From Oscillospiraceae bacterium (GTDB lineage Bacteria; Bacillota; Clostridia; Oscillospirales; Oscillospiraceae), in NCBI GenBank assembly GCA_910574635.1, contig CAJTCG010000025.1:1-49444 (forward strand): 49,444 bases of DNA, read 5' to 3'. The position numbers and the translations under genes are program-made. Positions 33,104 to 42,137 of the stretch are shown here, piece after piece; the stretch's first letter is position 1; each line of letters starts with the position of its first letter. The notes under the pieces are model-generated. The model had not been told where the DNA came from. It worked only from the letters and a program-made list of their open reading frames with translations, and searched no databases.

Positions 33104-35414
33104 GGCGGCGTTGTCCGCCCAGCAGTCCATCCCCTATGTGGCGATGCACCCGGACGGGGTGTGCCAGCTCCCCGGAGGGCTCTACACAAAGACCGTGGAA
33201 TATGAGGACATCAATTATTCCGTGGCATCCACCGAGGATCAGTCCGCGATTTTCAGCGGGTGGAGCGCGTTCCTCAACTACTTCGACAGCGCCCTCCCCG
33301 TCCAGCTCTCCTTTATCAACCGCCGCTCCCACTCCACCAGCCGCTATCATGTGAACATCCCCGCCCAGGCGGACGATTTTGACAGCATCCGGGGCGAGTT
33401 CGTGGGGATGCTCAAAAGGCAGATTGCCCGGAGCAACAACGGCATTGAACGCTCCAAATATATCACCTTTGGCGTGCCCGCCGAGGGCATCGCCGCCGCC
33501 CGGCCCCGGCTTGACCGGGTGGAGGCGGACGTGATGGGCAACCTCCACCGGCTGGGCGTTCCCTCGTCCCCTCTGGACGGGCGGGAGCGGCTGGCCCTCC
33601 TGCATGGGCAGATGCACCCCGGGCGGCGGGAGCCGTTCCGCTTTTCGTGGGCGGATATTTCCAGAACGGGCATGGGCACAAAGGACTTCATCACCCCCAG
33701 CGGCGGCTTTGACTTTAGGGGCTCCCGGTTCTTCCGGGTGGGCGGCTTTTGGGGCGCGGCGTCCTATCTTCAGATTTTGGCGTCCGAGCTTTCTGACCGC
33801 CTTTTGCGGGAAATTCTGGAGCTGGACGCGGAGCTCACCGTCACCATGCACATCCAGACCGTTGACCAGTTAAAGGCGATAAAGACCATCAAGGGGAAAA
33901 TCTCGGACATTGACAAGATGAAAGTGGAGGAGCAGAAAAAAGCCGTCCGCGCCGGGTACGACATGGATATTCTTCCCCCCGACCTTATCACCTTTTCCAA
34001 GGACGCGGCGGAGCTTTTGGGGGATTTGCAGTCCCGGAATGAGCGGATGTTCCTCTTGACGTTCACCGTCATCAACCTCGCCCCCACCCGCCAGCGGCTG
34101 GAAAATGACGTGTTCACCGTCTCCGGCATCGCGCAGAAATACAACTGCGCCTTAAAGCGGCTGGACTGGCAGCAGGAGCAGGGCTTTATGTCCTCGCTGG
34201 CCCTCGGCTATAACGAGGTGCAGATACAGCGGGGCATGACAACCAGCTCCACGGCGATTTTCATTCCCTTTATGACGAGGGAGCTCCGTATGGGCGGGCA
34301 GGCCCTCTACTACGGCATGAACGCACTTTCCCACAATGTCATCATGGCTGACCGGAAAAAGCTGAAATCCGCAAACGGGATGTATCTGGGCTCCACGGGC
34401 TCCGGCAAGAGCTTTGCCGCCAAGCGGGAATTGATAAACGTCTTTCTTGCCACAAGTGACCGCATCGTGATCGTTGACCCGATGGGGGAATATTCCCCGC
34501 TGGTGCGGCGGCTGGGCGGGCAGGTGATAGAGATTGCCCCGGACAGCCCCCACCATATCAACCCGATGGATATTGAAATCGGTTTGAATGACGAGGACAG
34601 CCCCCTTTCCATGAAAGCGGATTTTCTTCTTTCGCTGTGCGAGCTGGTGGTGGGCGGCAAGGACGGCCTGCAACCTATCGAAAAGACCGTGATTGACCGC
34701 TGTGTGCGGCTGGTGTACCGGGAGCTTGCGCTGGGGCTGGAGGGCGCGAAAATGCCTTTGCTCCAGGACTTGTACGAGGAGCTCTTGAAACAGCCGGAGC
34801 CGGAGGCAAAGCGCGTGGCAACGGCCCTTGAGCTCTACTGTACGGGCTCCCTCAATCTGTTCAACCACCCCACCAACGTGGACTTGAGCTCCCGGGTGGT
34901 GTGCATCGTGCTGAAAGGGCTGGGGGAGAACCTCCGCAAGATTGCGATGCACGTCACCAACGAGTTTGTCACCTCGGCGGTGCATACCAACTACCAGAAC
35001 GGGGCGGCGACATGGTGCTACTTTGACGAGTTCCACATCCTGCTCCGCGACCCGCTGACCGCCAGCTACTTTGTGGCGGTGTGGAAGATGCTCCGCAAAA
35101 AGGGCTGTGTGCCCTCGGCCCTCACGCAGAACGTGAAAGACCTTTTGGCCAGCCGGGAGATTGAGAACATACTGGATAACACCGATTTTCTTGTTCTGCT
35201 CTCCCAGGCCCAGAGCGACCGGGCCATCATCGCAAAACAACTCGGCATTTCCGAGCACCAGCTTTCCTATATCACCCACAGCAACAGCGGCGAGGGCCTG
35301 CTGTTCTATGGGAATGTGACCATCCCCTTTGTTGACCGTTTCCCCAAGGGTGAGATTTACAACCTGCTCACCACCCGCCCGGAGGACATAGCCAATGACC
35401 AGAGGAACGAATAG
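33072..35414 (+). CDS. VirB4/TraE conjugative ATPase (CD1110 family)
   Basis: The 780-residue protein has a VirB4 N-terminal domain, Walker A GSTGSGKS at about 440-447, a Walker B in IVIVDPMGEYSPLV/ATWCYFDEFHILL, and the helix ALTQNVKDLLASREIENILD typical of VirB4 C-termini. It powers channel assembly and transport. GGAGGCAGTGA precedes the ATG within the end of the PrgI gene. Length is normal for the family. Confidence 0.93.
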   Translation: MENRKNKRKNKAALSAQQSIPYVAMHPDGVCQLPGGLYTKTVEYEDINYSVASTEDQSAIFSGWSAFLNYFDSALPVQLSFINRRSHSTSRYHVNIPAQADDFDSIRGEFVGMLKRQIARSNNGIERSKYITFGVPAEGIAAARPRLDRVEADVMGNLHRLGVPSSPLDGRERLALLHGQMHPGRREPFRFSWADISRTGMGTKDFITPSGGFDFRGSRFFRVGGFWGAASYLQILASELSDRLLREILELDAELTVTMHIQTVDQLKAIKTIKGKISDIDKMKVEEQKKAVRAGYDMDILPPDLITFSKDAAELLGDLQSRNERMFLLTFTVINLAPTRQRLENDVFTVSGIAQKYNCALKRLDWQQEQGFMSSLALGYNEVQIQRGMTTSSTAIFIPFMTRELRMGGQALYYGMNALSHNVIMADRKKLKSANGMYLGSTGSGKSFAAKRELINVFLATSDRIVIVDPMGEYSPLVRRLGGQVIEIAPDSPHHINPMDIEIGLNDEDSPLSMKADFLLSLCELVVGGKDGLQPIEKTVIDRCVRLVYRELALGLEGAKMPLLQDLYEELLKQPEPEAKRVATALELYCTGSLNLFNHPTNVDLSSRVVCIVLKGLGENLRKIAMHVTNEFVTSAVHTNYQNGAATWCYFDEFHILLRDPLTASYFVAVWKMLRKKGCVPSALTQNVKDLLASREIENILDNTDFLVLLSQAQSDRAIIAKQLGISEHQLSYITHSNSGEGLLFYGNVTIPFVDRFPKGEIYNLLTTRPEDIANDQRNE

Positions 35415-37101
35415 CGCCGGGCCCGCCGGGGACAAAGGCACTTCGGGACAAAATGTCCCAAAGTCCCCGAAAGGCTTGAAAAACAAAAAATCCAAGTTCC
35501 GCATGGAAAGCGAACAGGAAAAAATCAGTAAATCCAAGCTCCGCATGGAGACGCGGGAGGACAAGCTGAACCGGGCCCGGAAAAAGCTGGAGGGCAAAAA
35601 GCCGCCAAAACCCAGGGGCCCGGTGCGCCGGGTGCTGGGGGCCGCCGGGTGGAGCGCACACGGTTTTGTGCATGGCAAGGTTTATGAGGTGGAGCATGAA
35701 AACGTGGGAACCGAGGGGGCCCACCGCTCCGAGCTTTTGGGCGAGGCCGCTCTCCGGCAGGGGACGCGGTACGCGAAAAAGCGCATCCGGGAGCACCCGG
35801 CCCGGGCCGTCCACAAGGCCGAGGCGCAGTACATCAAGGCCCGGGCGGACTACCAGTTCCGCATGGCCGCCCAGGAGAACCCGGAGCTTGCAAAAAACGC
35901 AGTTACCCGCTATTGGCACAAGCAGAAATTAAAAAAACAATACGCCAAACAAGCGCGGCAGGCGGCGAAACAGACCGCGAAACAAGGGGCCAAGGCCGCC
36001 GGGAAAACCGCCGCCGCCACGGAAAAGCTGGCGGAGCGGGCCGTGGCTTTCGTGAAACGGCATCCCGTGGGGGCGCTTATCGCGCTGGCCTGCGTGGTGC
36101 TCGTTTTATCCCTCCAGTCCTGCGCGTCCTCCCTTATCACTTTGGGGAACGCCGCCGCAGGCGCGGTGGGGGCCACCACCTACCCCGCCGAGGACGGGGA
36201 TATGCTGGGGGCCGAGGCCGCTTATTGTTCGCTGGAGGCGGAGCTCCAGAATTATCTCAATACCTACGAAAGCACACACGACTATGACGAGTACCACTAC
36301 GATTTAGACGCTATCGAGCACGACCCCTATGTGCTGATTTCCTTATTGAGCGCATGGCATGAGGGCGAGTGGACGCTGGCGGATGTCCAGCCTACGTTGC
36401 GGATGCTCTTTGACCGCCAGTACACGCTGACAGAGAACGTGGTAAAGGAGCGGCGGTACTACATCGAAACGGATACATGGACGGACGAGGACGGCAATAC
36501 CCACACCGACAGCTACCGGGTGTATTACGATTACTACATCTGTACTGTGACACTGGATAACTTCAACCTTTCCCATCTCCCTATCTACATCATGGGGGAG
36601 GACAAGGTATCCCGGTATTCCCTCTACATGGCTACGCTGGGGAACCGCCCCGACCTCTTTCCCGGCTCGTCCTATGTGGGGAAATACACCAGCCCGCCGG
36701 AAGGCTACGAAGTGCCGGGGGAATATCTGGACGATGAAACATTCGCGGCGATGCTCTCCGAGGCCGAGAAATACCTCGGTTATCCCTATGTATGGGGCGG
36801 GAGCTCCCCGGCCACGTCCTTTGACTGCTCCGGCTTTGTAAGCTGGGTTATCAATCACAGTGGCTGGAACGTGGGGCGGCTGGGGGCCCAGGGGCTCTAC
36901 AACATCTGCACCAGAACCAGCTCCCCCCGCCCCGGCGATTTGGTATTTTTCAAGGGAACCTATGACACCCCGGGAGTCTCCCACTGTGGCATCTATGTGG
37001 GGGACGGGATGATGCTGCACTGTGGCGACCCCATACAATACGCCAACTTAAACAGCAGCTACTGGCAGGCTCACTTCTACGCCTACGGGCGTTTACCATG
37101 A
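35395..37101 (+). CDS. NlpC/P60 cell-wall hydrolase of the transfer machinery (CD1108 family)
   Basis: The 568-residue protein has a basic cytoplasmic N-terminal region of about 215 residues, one membrane helix (VGALIALACVVLVLSLQSCA, near 220-240), an extracellular domain and a C-terminal NlpC/P60 domain: YPYVWGGSSPATSFDCSGFV with nucleophile Cys478, then VSHCGIYVGDG with the catalytic His and a third polar residue after it. It cuts peptidoglycan peptide links so the channel can cross the wall (VirB1-like). It overlaps virB4 by 20 bases. Palindrome 8 lies in its first codons. Confidence 0.9.
   Translation: MTRGTNSAGPAGDKGTSGQNVPKSPKGLKNKKSKFRMESEQEKISKSKLRMETREDKLNRARKKLEGKKPPKPRGPVRRVLGAAGWSAHGFVHGKVYEVEHENVGTEGAHRSELLGEAALRQGTRYAKKRIREHPARAVHKAEAQYIKARADYQFRMAAQENPELAKNAVTRYWHKQKLKKQYAKQARQAAKQTAKQGAKAAGKTAAATEKLAERAVAFVKRHPVGALIALACVVLVLSLQSCASSLITLGNAAAGAVGATTYPAEDGDMLGAEAAYCSLEAELQNYLNTYESTHDYDEYHYDLDAIEHDPYVLISLLSAWHEGEWTLADVQPTLRMLFDRQYTLTENVVKERRYYIETDTWTDEDGNTHTDSYRVYYDYYICTVTLDNFNLSHLPIYIMGEDKVSRYSLYMATLGNRPDLFPGSSYVGKYTSPPEGYEVPGEYLDDETFAAMLSEAEKYLGYPYVWGGSSPATSFDCSGFVSWVINHSGWNVGRLGAQGLYNICTRTSSPRPGDLVFFKGTYDTPGVSHCGIYVGDGMMLHCGDPIQYANLNSSYWQAHFYAYGRLP
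35445..35459. repeat. ICE palindrome 8 (5' end of NlpC/P60 gene)
   Basis: Core GGGACAAAATGTCCC flanked by CTTC and AAAG, in codons for the disordered N-terminus (GQNVPK). Confidence 0.92.
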
Positions 37102-37115
37102 AAAGGAGGTTTTCA

Positions 37116-37373
37116 ATGGCGATAAGCAAGAGCGCAAAAATCATGGCCGAGATGGAAAAGGTCAAGGCCAAAATCAGCGACCAGCAGGCCCGGCTGAAAG
37201 AGCTGGAACAGAAACACAAGGAGGCCGAGAACGAGGAAATCGTGGACATCGTGCGGGGCATGAGCATTTCCCTTGAGGAGCTCCCGCTGGTGCTCCAGCG
37301 CATCAAGGCCGGGGACACTTTGGGACAAAATGTCCCGAAGTCCGCCGGGCCGGAAAAGGAGGACGCGGAATGA
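37116..37373 (+). CDS. DUF4315 family protein
   Basis: The 85-residue protein is a short coiled coil (MEKVKAKISDQQARLKELEQ, KHKEAENEEIVDIVRGMSIS) typical of DUF4315 proteins of Tn1549-like elements. AAGGAGG lies six bases before the ATG at 37116; the ATG at 37098 overlaps the previous stop but has no site. The C-terminal 15 codons contain palindrome 9. Function unknown, probably structural in the channel. Confidence 0.85.
   Translation: MAISKSAKIMAEMEKVKAKISDQQARLKELEQKHKEAENEEIVDIVRGMSISLEELPLVLQRIKAGDTLGQNVPKSAGPEKEDAE
37322..37336. repeat. ICE palindrome 9 (3' end of DUF4315 gene)
   Basis: Core GGGACAAAATGTCCC in the codons GQNVPK near the protein end. Confidence 0.92.
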
Positions 37374-38044
37374 AAGGAAAAAAATATCGTGTAGTGGCGG
37401 CGGCTCTGTGCGCCGCTTTTTTGCTGTGCGGCATCACCACCACGGCCTACGCCGGGGGCGGCGAGGAATGGGAGGACGGTACGGGCGGCCCGGAGTGGGA
37501 GGGGCTTGACCCCGTGGAGCCCCCGGCCACCCCGGAGCCGGAACCCGAGCCCAACCCGTTCACCCCGGACGGCCAGGGGACTATGGTGGATAACGCCACG
37601 GACAAAGACGGCAAGGAATTTTTCACCATCATGGCGGCGGATGAGTCCGTGTTCTATCTGGTGATTGACCGCCAGCGGGAGACGGAAAATGTGTACTTCC
37701 TGAACGCCGTCACCGTGGCCGACCTTATGGCTCTTGCGGAGCCCTCCCCGGAGGCCGTTCCTGAACCGCTCCCGGAGCCGGAGCCCGAACCTGCTACCGA
37801 GCCGGAGGAACCCGAACCCGAGCCGGAAAAATCCGGCGGGGCGGGGACGCTCCTGCTGGTGCTGGCGGTGCTGGCCCTCGGCGGCGGGGCTGGGTGGTAC
37901 TTCAAGATTTACCGCCCCAAACAGCAGGCCGCCGCTCCCGGTGAGGACTTTGACGAGGCGGAGGAATACGGCGAGGACTATGGCGGCGGTGAATATGACG
38001 ACCTCCCCCCGTGGGATGAAGAAGAAACGGAGGGCGGAGAATGA
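37370..38044 (+). CDS. DUF4366 / CD1107 family exported membrane protein
   Basis: The 224-residue protein has a signal peptide (KYRVVAAALCAAFLLCGITT, cleavage near AYA-GG), an acidic proline-rich extracellular part with PEPEPEP tracts, a conserved middle (NATDKDGKEFFTIMAADESV, FYLVIDRQRETENVYFLNAV) and a C-terminal membrane helix (GTLLLVLAVLALGGGAGWYF) followed by an acidic tail. It is a surface component of the Tn1549-like transfer apparatus. Its start overlaps the preceding stop (ATGA). Confidence 0.88.
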   Translation: MKGKKYRVVAAALCAAFLLCGITTTAYAGGGEEWEDGTGGPEWEGLDPVEPPATPEPEPEPNPFTPDGQGTMVDNATDKDGKEFFTIMAADESVFYLVIDRQRETENVYFLNAVTVADLMALAEPSPEAVPEPLPEPEPEPATEPEEPEPEPEKSGGAGTLLLVLAVLALGGGAGWYFKIYRPKQQAAAPGEDFDEAEEYGEDYGGGEYDDLPPWDEEETEGGE

Positions 38045-38214
38045 ATTTCACAAACAACCCTTTGGAACGGGAAATGAAACGCCGCCCACGGCCCCGGGCT
38101 CCCCGCCCGGAAAAGCCCCCGGAGGGCTCCCGGTGCTGTGGCTGTCCCTACTGGCGCGGCATCCCCTGCGGCTCCTGCTTTCAGAGCCTTTTGAAAAAGC
38201 CGGGCGGGAGGTGA
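38041..38214 (+). CDS. Small cysteine-rich protein (57 aa)
   Basis: The ATG overlaps the preceding stop (ATGA), and the frame reads MNFTNNPLEREMKRRPRPRA, then a Pro/Arg linker and CCGCPYWRGIPCGSCFQSLL before the stop. The four or five cysteines suggest a zinc site. It lies five bases before the cysteine-rich VLP gene, consistent with translational coupling. Family unknown to me. Confidence 0.65.
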   Translation: MNFTNNPLEREMKRRPRPRAPRPEKPPEGSRCCGCPYWRGIPCGSCFQSLLKKPGGR

Positions 38215-38218
38215 TATT

Positions 38219-38569
38219 TTGCGCGAGCTGACCCGAGAGGAAAAGGCGGCCATCCGCTCCCTTGTCACAAAATGGTGCGCCAACTATGACCGGGAAATGG
38301 GATGCTTGCCTTTGGACTGTGAGTGCTATATGCTGGGGAAGTGCTGGACGGGGGCCTATTGCAGATACTTCCGGGAGGCCGTCCTGCCGCTGAACCCGGT
38401 GCTGGAGGCCGCCCTCAATACCGAGGGGCCCGCCCCGGAAACGCGGCCCTGTCCTGTCTGCGGGCGGCCCTTTCTCCCGGACGGGCGACGGCGCTATTGC
38501 TCCGAGGCTTGCTCCAAGGCCGCAAGGCAGAAGAAACAGCGGGGATATATGCGGAAATACCGGGGGTGA
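38219..38569 (+). CDS. Cysteine-rich VLP domain protein
   Basis: The 116-residue protein has the Cys-rich VLP pattern (WCANYDREMGCLPLDCECYM, LGKCWTGAYCRYFREAVLPL) and a second zinc motif (CPVCGRPFLPDGRRRYCSEA with a further Cys). It starts with TTG, with GGGAGG upstream. It is a frequent accessory gene of clostridial ICEs; probable DNA- or RNA-binding protein. Confidence 0.8.
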   Translation: MRELTREEKAAIRSLVTKWCANYDREMGCLPLDCECYMLGKCWTGAYCRYFREAVLPLNPVLEAALNTEGPAPETRPCPVCGRPFLPDGRRRYCSEACSKAARQKKQRGYMRKYRG

Positions 38570-38702
38570 GGCGTGAGCATTTGGGGGTATAGAACCCCGC
38601 TGTTTTCAAGGCTTTCCGGGGCCACTTTTGGGGCGGGGCGTACTTTTACACGTCCTGCCCCGATTTCCCAAAATAGTGCTAACATTTCGAGAGGAGGTTC
38701 CT

Positions 38703-39299
38703 ATGGACAGAAATCAAGGCTATACAATCTTAAAGGCCGTCATGCTGGAGAATGGCCGGGGCTTTGCGCTGGGGGAGCATCCCCGGGCCCCCTCCCCCTT
38801 TGTGACGTGGGCCTGCTATGATGACGAACACGGCGCAAGGCAGTATGAATGGGGGCATTATGGCAGTGACCGGGCCGCGCTGGAGCAGGACTTGCTGGAG
38901 CGTGTGGAAAACTACCAGCAGCAGTTCTCCGTCAAGGTGGCGCAGATTGAGGCCCCCGGCCTTTACAAGTATTATTCCACCCAGCGGCCCGTTGACATCG
39001 GTACGTTCCCCAAGCCTGCGGGCAACGCCCCGGACGAAATCGTAAACTACGACAAGCGCGTACCCGTGGAGGGCGGCGCGTTCCTTGCGTGGGGGCATCT
39101 GACCTACACGAAACCTTTGACGGAAAAGCAGGCGGCGGACTATGAGCTCCGGCCCGCCCCGGAGGTGTCCGGCCTACTGCGGGACGGCGGCAGGCCCCGC
39201 CCGATTGCCGAGCAGATGAAAGAGGCGGCGAGGATGGCCGGGGAACGGCAGGCCCCCTCTGCGCCCAAACGGAACGCGCCCGACTGGGGCGACAGGTAG
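38703..39299 (+). CDS. Conserved ICE protein of unknown function
   Basis: The 198-residue protein (MDRNQGYTILKAVMLENGRG at the start) has an apparent alpha/beta core with FVTWACYDDEHGARQYEWGH and a charged tail (RPRPIAEQMKEAARMAGERQ) like that of other proteins of this element. GAGGAGG lies before the ATG at 38703; the longer frame to 38628 has no site. It ends two bases before the mobC gene. I do not know its role. Confidence 0.7.
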   Translation: MDRNQGYTILKAVMLENGRGFALGEHPRAPSPFVTWACYDDEHGARQYEWGHYGSDRAALEQDLLERVENYQQQFSVKVAQIEAPGLYKYYSTQRPVDIGTFPKPAGNAPDEIVNYDKRVPVEGGAFLAWGHLTYTKPLTEKQAADYELRPAPEVSGLLRDGGRPRPIAEQMKEAARMAGERQAPSAPKRNAPDWGDR

Positions 39300-39301
39300 G
39301 C

Positions 39302-39652
39302 ATGGCCGGAAAAAAGCGCCGCCGCCCCATCCATCTCCATGTGATGGTGTCCGAGGATGAGCAGGCGCTTATCCGGGAACGCATGGCCCGGGCGGGCATC
39401 CGCAACATGGGCGCGTATATGCGGAGGATGGCCCTTTGCGGCTATGTGCTCCAGATTGACCTTGCCCCCGTCCGGGAGCTGGTGTCCCTCCAGCGGCGGT
39501 GCTCAAACAATCTCAATCAAGTGGCTGTCCATGCCAACACCTATGGGGGCATCTACCCCGAGGAAATATCGGCCCTCCAGCGGGACTACTCTGCTTTGTG
39601 GGGCCCTCTGTCTGATTTGCTGAAACAGCTTTCCGCGCTGGTGGAGCTGTGA
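39302..39652 (+). CDS. mobC: MobC-type relaxosome accessory protein
   Basis: The 116-residue protein begins with a ribbon-helix-helix module (PIHLHVMVSEDEQALIRERM, IRNMGAYMRRMALCGYVLQI) and continues with the mobilisation-protein helix LVSLQRRCSNNLNQVAVHAN. It should bind the transfer origin with the relaxase. In an ancestor the relaxase gene would follow directly; here a 35-bp direct repeat pair and an HNH cargo gene lie between. Confidence 0.88.
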   Translation: MAGKKRRRPIHLHVMVSEDEQALIRERMARAGIRNMGAYMRRMALCGYVLQIDLAPVRELVSLQRRCSNNLNQVAVHANTYGGIYPEEISALQRDYSALWGPLSDLLKQLSALVEL

Positions 39653-39691
39653 ATTGCTGGGGAGCGGTGCTGTGCCGCTCCCCGGCTTTTC

Positions 39692-39726
39692 GTACTTCGG
39701 GACATTTTGTCCCAAAGTCCCAACGA
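39692..39726. repeat. 35-bp direct repeat with ICE palindrome 10 (left of HNH cargo)
   Basis: Palindrome core GGGACATTTTGTCCC at 39699-39713. From GTACTTC before it to CCCAACGA after it the sequence equals 40657-40691 but for one base. The repeats bracket the HNH gene. Confidence 0.9.
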
Positions 39727-39750
39727 CTAATAGGTATGCCTATTTTGTAA

Positions 39751-40587
39751 CTACCACCTATAATGTCTGCTCGGAAAGTGGAGTTCCCGAATACCTACTT
39801 CTCGACATATAGAGGACATAATCTTTAAGATTTCTCTGCGGGTTAAATTGAACCATTCCTCAATCTCTCTATCACAAAAGCAATAAAACACATCGTTGCC
39901 TGTCCCATAGACGGTATATGCGCGTTCTGCTTTTGCTATTTTTAAGCGTCTGCGAATGGAAACTAACATTTCAGAGATATTGTCCAACTTTTCACGCCAA
40001 TCGGGATTTTGAATAACAGACTTTCCCTCTGCTTGCTTTATAATTGCTCCATCTCTTGTTCGGAGTATTCCAGTGTTGAGGGCTATAATAGTATCTTCAA
40101 TAGCTTTATCGAAGTCCTCCATTCGCCCCTCTTGGCAAATATCGTCTTGAAATGCAGGACGGTCAAAACACTGAACATAAAATTTGATTAGCTCTTTATC
40201 TTGAGATATGTGCCCCGCTGGAGAGTTTGTTTCCACATCTAAAATTGCTAAATCCTCAGCAATGGCTTTCCACTTCATCAAAACTTCTGTGGGGTATCGT
40301 GTTTCGTCTACATCAATTAGCTTTGAACATGATTGACACAGCCAAATTCCATTAGAAAGAGATTTTCGCTCATCTGGAGTCATGCACTCATCGTATCGGG
40401 GGCCACCTTTAGCGGCAGCGGCAATATGCGCGGCAACTCCTATGTTTGTAACTTTTTCTGGGCTTTCATTAGCACCGCAAGTCAATTTACGGCAATTTGG
40501 GTTACTACATCTAAAGCCCACTCTTTTTGCCAGTATATCTTTTGTTTTTGATGAAAAATCATCGCGGGGATTTGCCAAAATGAACAC
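39751..40587 (-). CDS. HNH-type protein, AT-rich cargo
   Basis: The 278-residue protein has an HNH-like zinc module at residues 20-105: RVGFRCSNPNCRKLTCG, VAAHIAAAAKGGPRYDECMT, SLSNGIWLCQSCSKLIDVDE, with paired cysteines and AAHI as the first His motif. The C-terminal half is helical and unrecognised. The GTG at 40587 follows AGAGGAATGAG. It is far more AT-rich than the ICE core and opposite in strand, so it is cargo acquired later. HNH proteins of this shape in mobile elements are often nucleases of defence or exclusion systems; its target is not deducible. Confidence 0.75.
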   Translation of the reverse strand: MFILANPRDDFSSKTKDILAKRVGFRCSNPNCRKLTCGANESPEKVTNIGVAAHIAAAAKGGPRYDECMTPDERKSLSNGIWLCQSCSKLIDVDETRYPTEVLMKWKAIAEDLAILDVETNSPAGHISQDKELIKFYVQCFDRPAFQDDICQEGRMEDFDKAIEDTIIALNTGILRTRDGAIIKQAEGKSVIQNPDWREKLDNISEMLVSIRRRLKIAKAERAYTVYGTGNDVFYCFCDREIEEWFNLTRREILKIMSSICREVGIRELHFPSRHYRW

Positions 40588-40656
40588 CTCATTCCTCTTA
40601 TGTTTTTAGAAATACAATTATAGCATGAGCCCCATTTTAATACCAGACGTTTTCTT

Positions 40657-40691
40657 GTACTTCGGGACATTTTGTCCCGAAGTCCCAACGA
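40657..40691. repeat. 35-bp direct repeat with ICE palindrome 11 (right of HNH cargo)
   Basis: Core GGGACATTTTGTCCC at 40664-40678 in the longest perfect form of the palindrome (CTTC on the left, GAAG on the right). It ends 15 bases before the relaxase start. Confidence 0.92.
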
Positions 40692-40705
40692 GAGGAGGTG
40701 CTACC

Positions 40706-42112
40706 ACGGCCACGACCTACATCCGGCCCTATAAGCAGGCGGCGGGACTGAGTGCCGTTCAGACGATGGAGGAGCGGTTTGCCTACGGGCTCAACCCCCA
40801 AAAGCTGGGGGCCGTGTCCTCCCACCTTTGCGACCCGGCCACAGCCGCCGCCGAGTTTCTGCTGGTGAAAAGCGAATACCAGGCGACCACCGCCCGGCCC
40901 GTGGAGCGCGGGGCGCTGTTCTTCCAGATACGGCAGGCGTTCCCGCCCGGCGAGGTGACGGCGGAGGAGGCAAATAAGCTGGGCTTTGAAACGGCGATGC
41001 GCTGGACGAAAGGCAAGTACCAGTTTTTCGTCTGCACCCATACCGACAAGGGCCACATTCACAACCACATCTATTTCAATTCCACGGCCTTTGACTGCTC
41101 CCGGAAATTCCATAATTTCCTCGGCTCCAGCTTTGCCCTCCGGCGGCTGTCTGACCGGGTATGTCTGGAGCATGATTTGTCCGTGATACAAAATCCCAAA
41201 CAGCACAGCAAGGGCCGTTTCCTCCACTATGGCCAGTGGATAGGCGACAAGCCGCCCTCCGCTCAACAGCGGGTGCGGCTGGCAATCATCGCGGCCCTTG
41301 AAAAAAAGCCCGCCGACTTTGCCGCGTTCCTCCGGCTGATGGAGGAGTCCGGCTTTGCCGTCAAGCGTGGGCGGGGCGGCGTGGTGTCGTTCCTTGCTCC
41401 GGGGCAGGACAAGTACACCCGGCTCCGGGCATCCACCCTTGGCGCGGGCTTTGACCCCGAGGACATCCGGGCGGTGATCGCCGGGGAGCGGCCCCTCCCG
41501 GAGCTCCCCAAGGACGCGCCGCCCCCGGCCCGGCAGGTGGGGCTTATCATTGACATTCAACAGCGCATGGCCGAGGGCAAGGGCCCGGCTTATGAACGGT
41601 GGGCGAAAGTCTACAACCTAAAGCAGATGGCCGCCGCCCTCCAGTTTTTGCAGGAGAACAACCTCACCGACTATGACGCGCTGGCGGCCAAGACCACGGC
41701 GGCGGTTGACCGGGCCCACGCGCTGGCCGGGGAGCTCCAGACCACCGAGGCCGCCCTCTCCAAAGTCTCCGGGCTCATGGGGGCCGTGGTGGACTATGCA
41801 AAGGCTCGGCCCGTGTTTGACGGCTACAAGGCGGCCCGGTACTCGAAAAAGTATCTGGCCGAGCACGAGGCGGAGCTTGCCACCTACCGGGCGGCCCGGG
41901 CCGCTATGAATGAATTGCTGGGCGGTGAAAAGCTCCCCAAAATGGACACGCTGAAAAAACAGCGGCGGGAGCTGGCGGATAAGAAAAAGGCCCTCTATGC
42001 CGAGTATAGGCAGGCCCAGCGGGATATGCGGGAGGCCGTGGCGGTCAAGGCCAACATCGACCATCTGCTCGGCCTTACGGACGGGCGCACTGATAAGGAA
42101 CAGACGCGATAG
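40706..42112 (+). CDS. MobP-type relaxase with apparent ACG start codon
   Basis: The 468-residue protein is a relaxase: TYIRPYKQAAGLSAVQTMEE at the start, GYELAM-like FETAMRWTKGKYQFF, the three-histidine metal motif HTDKGHIHNHIYFNS, then RKFHNFLGSSFALRRLSDRV; the C-terminal third is a coiled coil. The family normally starts M-A-T-T-Y-I-R. Here the codons are ACG-GCC-ACG-ACC-TAC, and GAGGAGG lies seven bases before the ACG at 40706. No ATG, GTG or TTG is near; the next in-frame ATG upstream (40625) reads through the palindrome with no ribosome site. So either ACG is used, or a T-to-C change has damaged the start. It nicks oriT and leads the strand. Confidence 0.88.
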   Translation, partial: TATTYIRPYKQAAGLSAVQTMEERFAYGLNPQKLGAVSSHLCDPATAAAEFLLVKSEYQATTARPVERGALFFQIRQAFPPGEVTAEEANKLGFETAMRWTKGKYQFFVCTHTDKGHIHNHIYFNSTAFDCSRKFHNFLGSSFALRRLSDRVCLEHDLSVIQNPKQHSKGRFLHYGQWIGDKPPSAQQRVRLAIIAALEKKPADFAAFLRLMEESGFAVKRGRGGVVSFLAPGQDKYTRLRASTLGAGFDPEDIRAVIAGERPLPELPKDAPPPARQVGLIIDIQQRMAEGKGPAYERWAKVYNLKQMAAALQFLQENNLTDYDALAAKTTAAVDRAHALAGELQTTEAALSKVSGLMGAVVDYAKARPVFDGYKAARYSKKYLAEHEAELATYRAARAAMNELLGGEKLPKMDTLKKQRRELADKKKALYAEYRQAQRDMREAVAVKANIDHLLGLTDGRTDKEQTR

Positions 42113-42137
42113 CGGCGGTGACGCAGCCAACCTCTTT

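Noticed and set aside
34152..35678. 508-codon minus-strand open frame over virB4
   Set aside because: It is antisense to a clear VirB4 gene and reads as biased shadow sequence.
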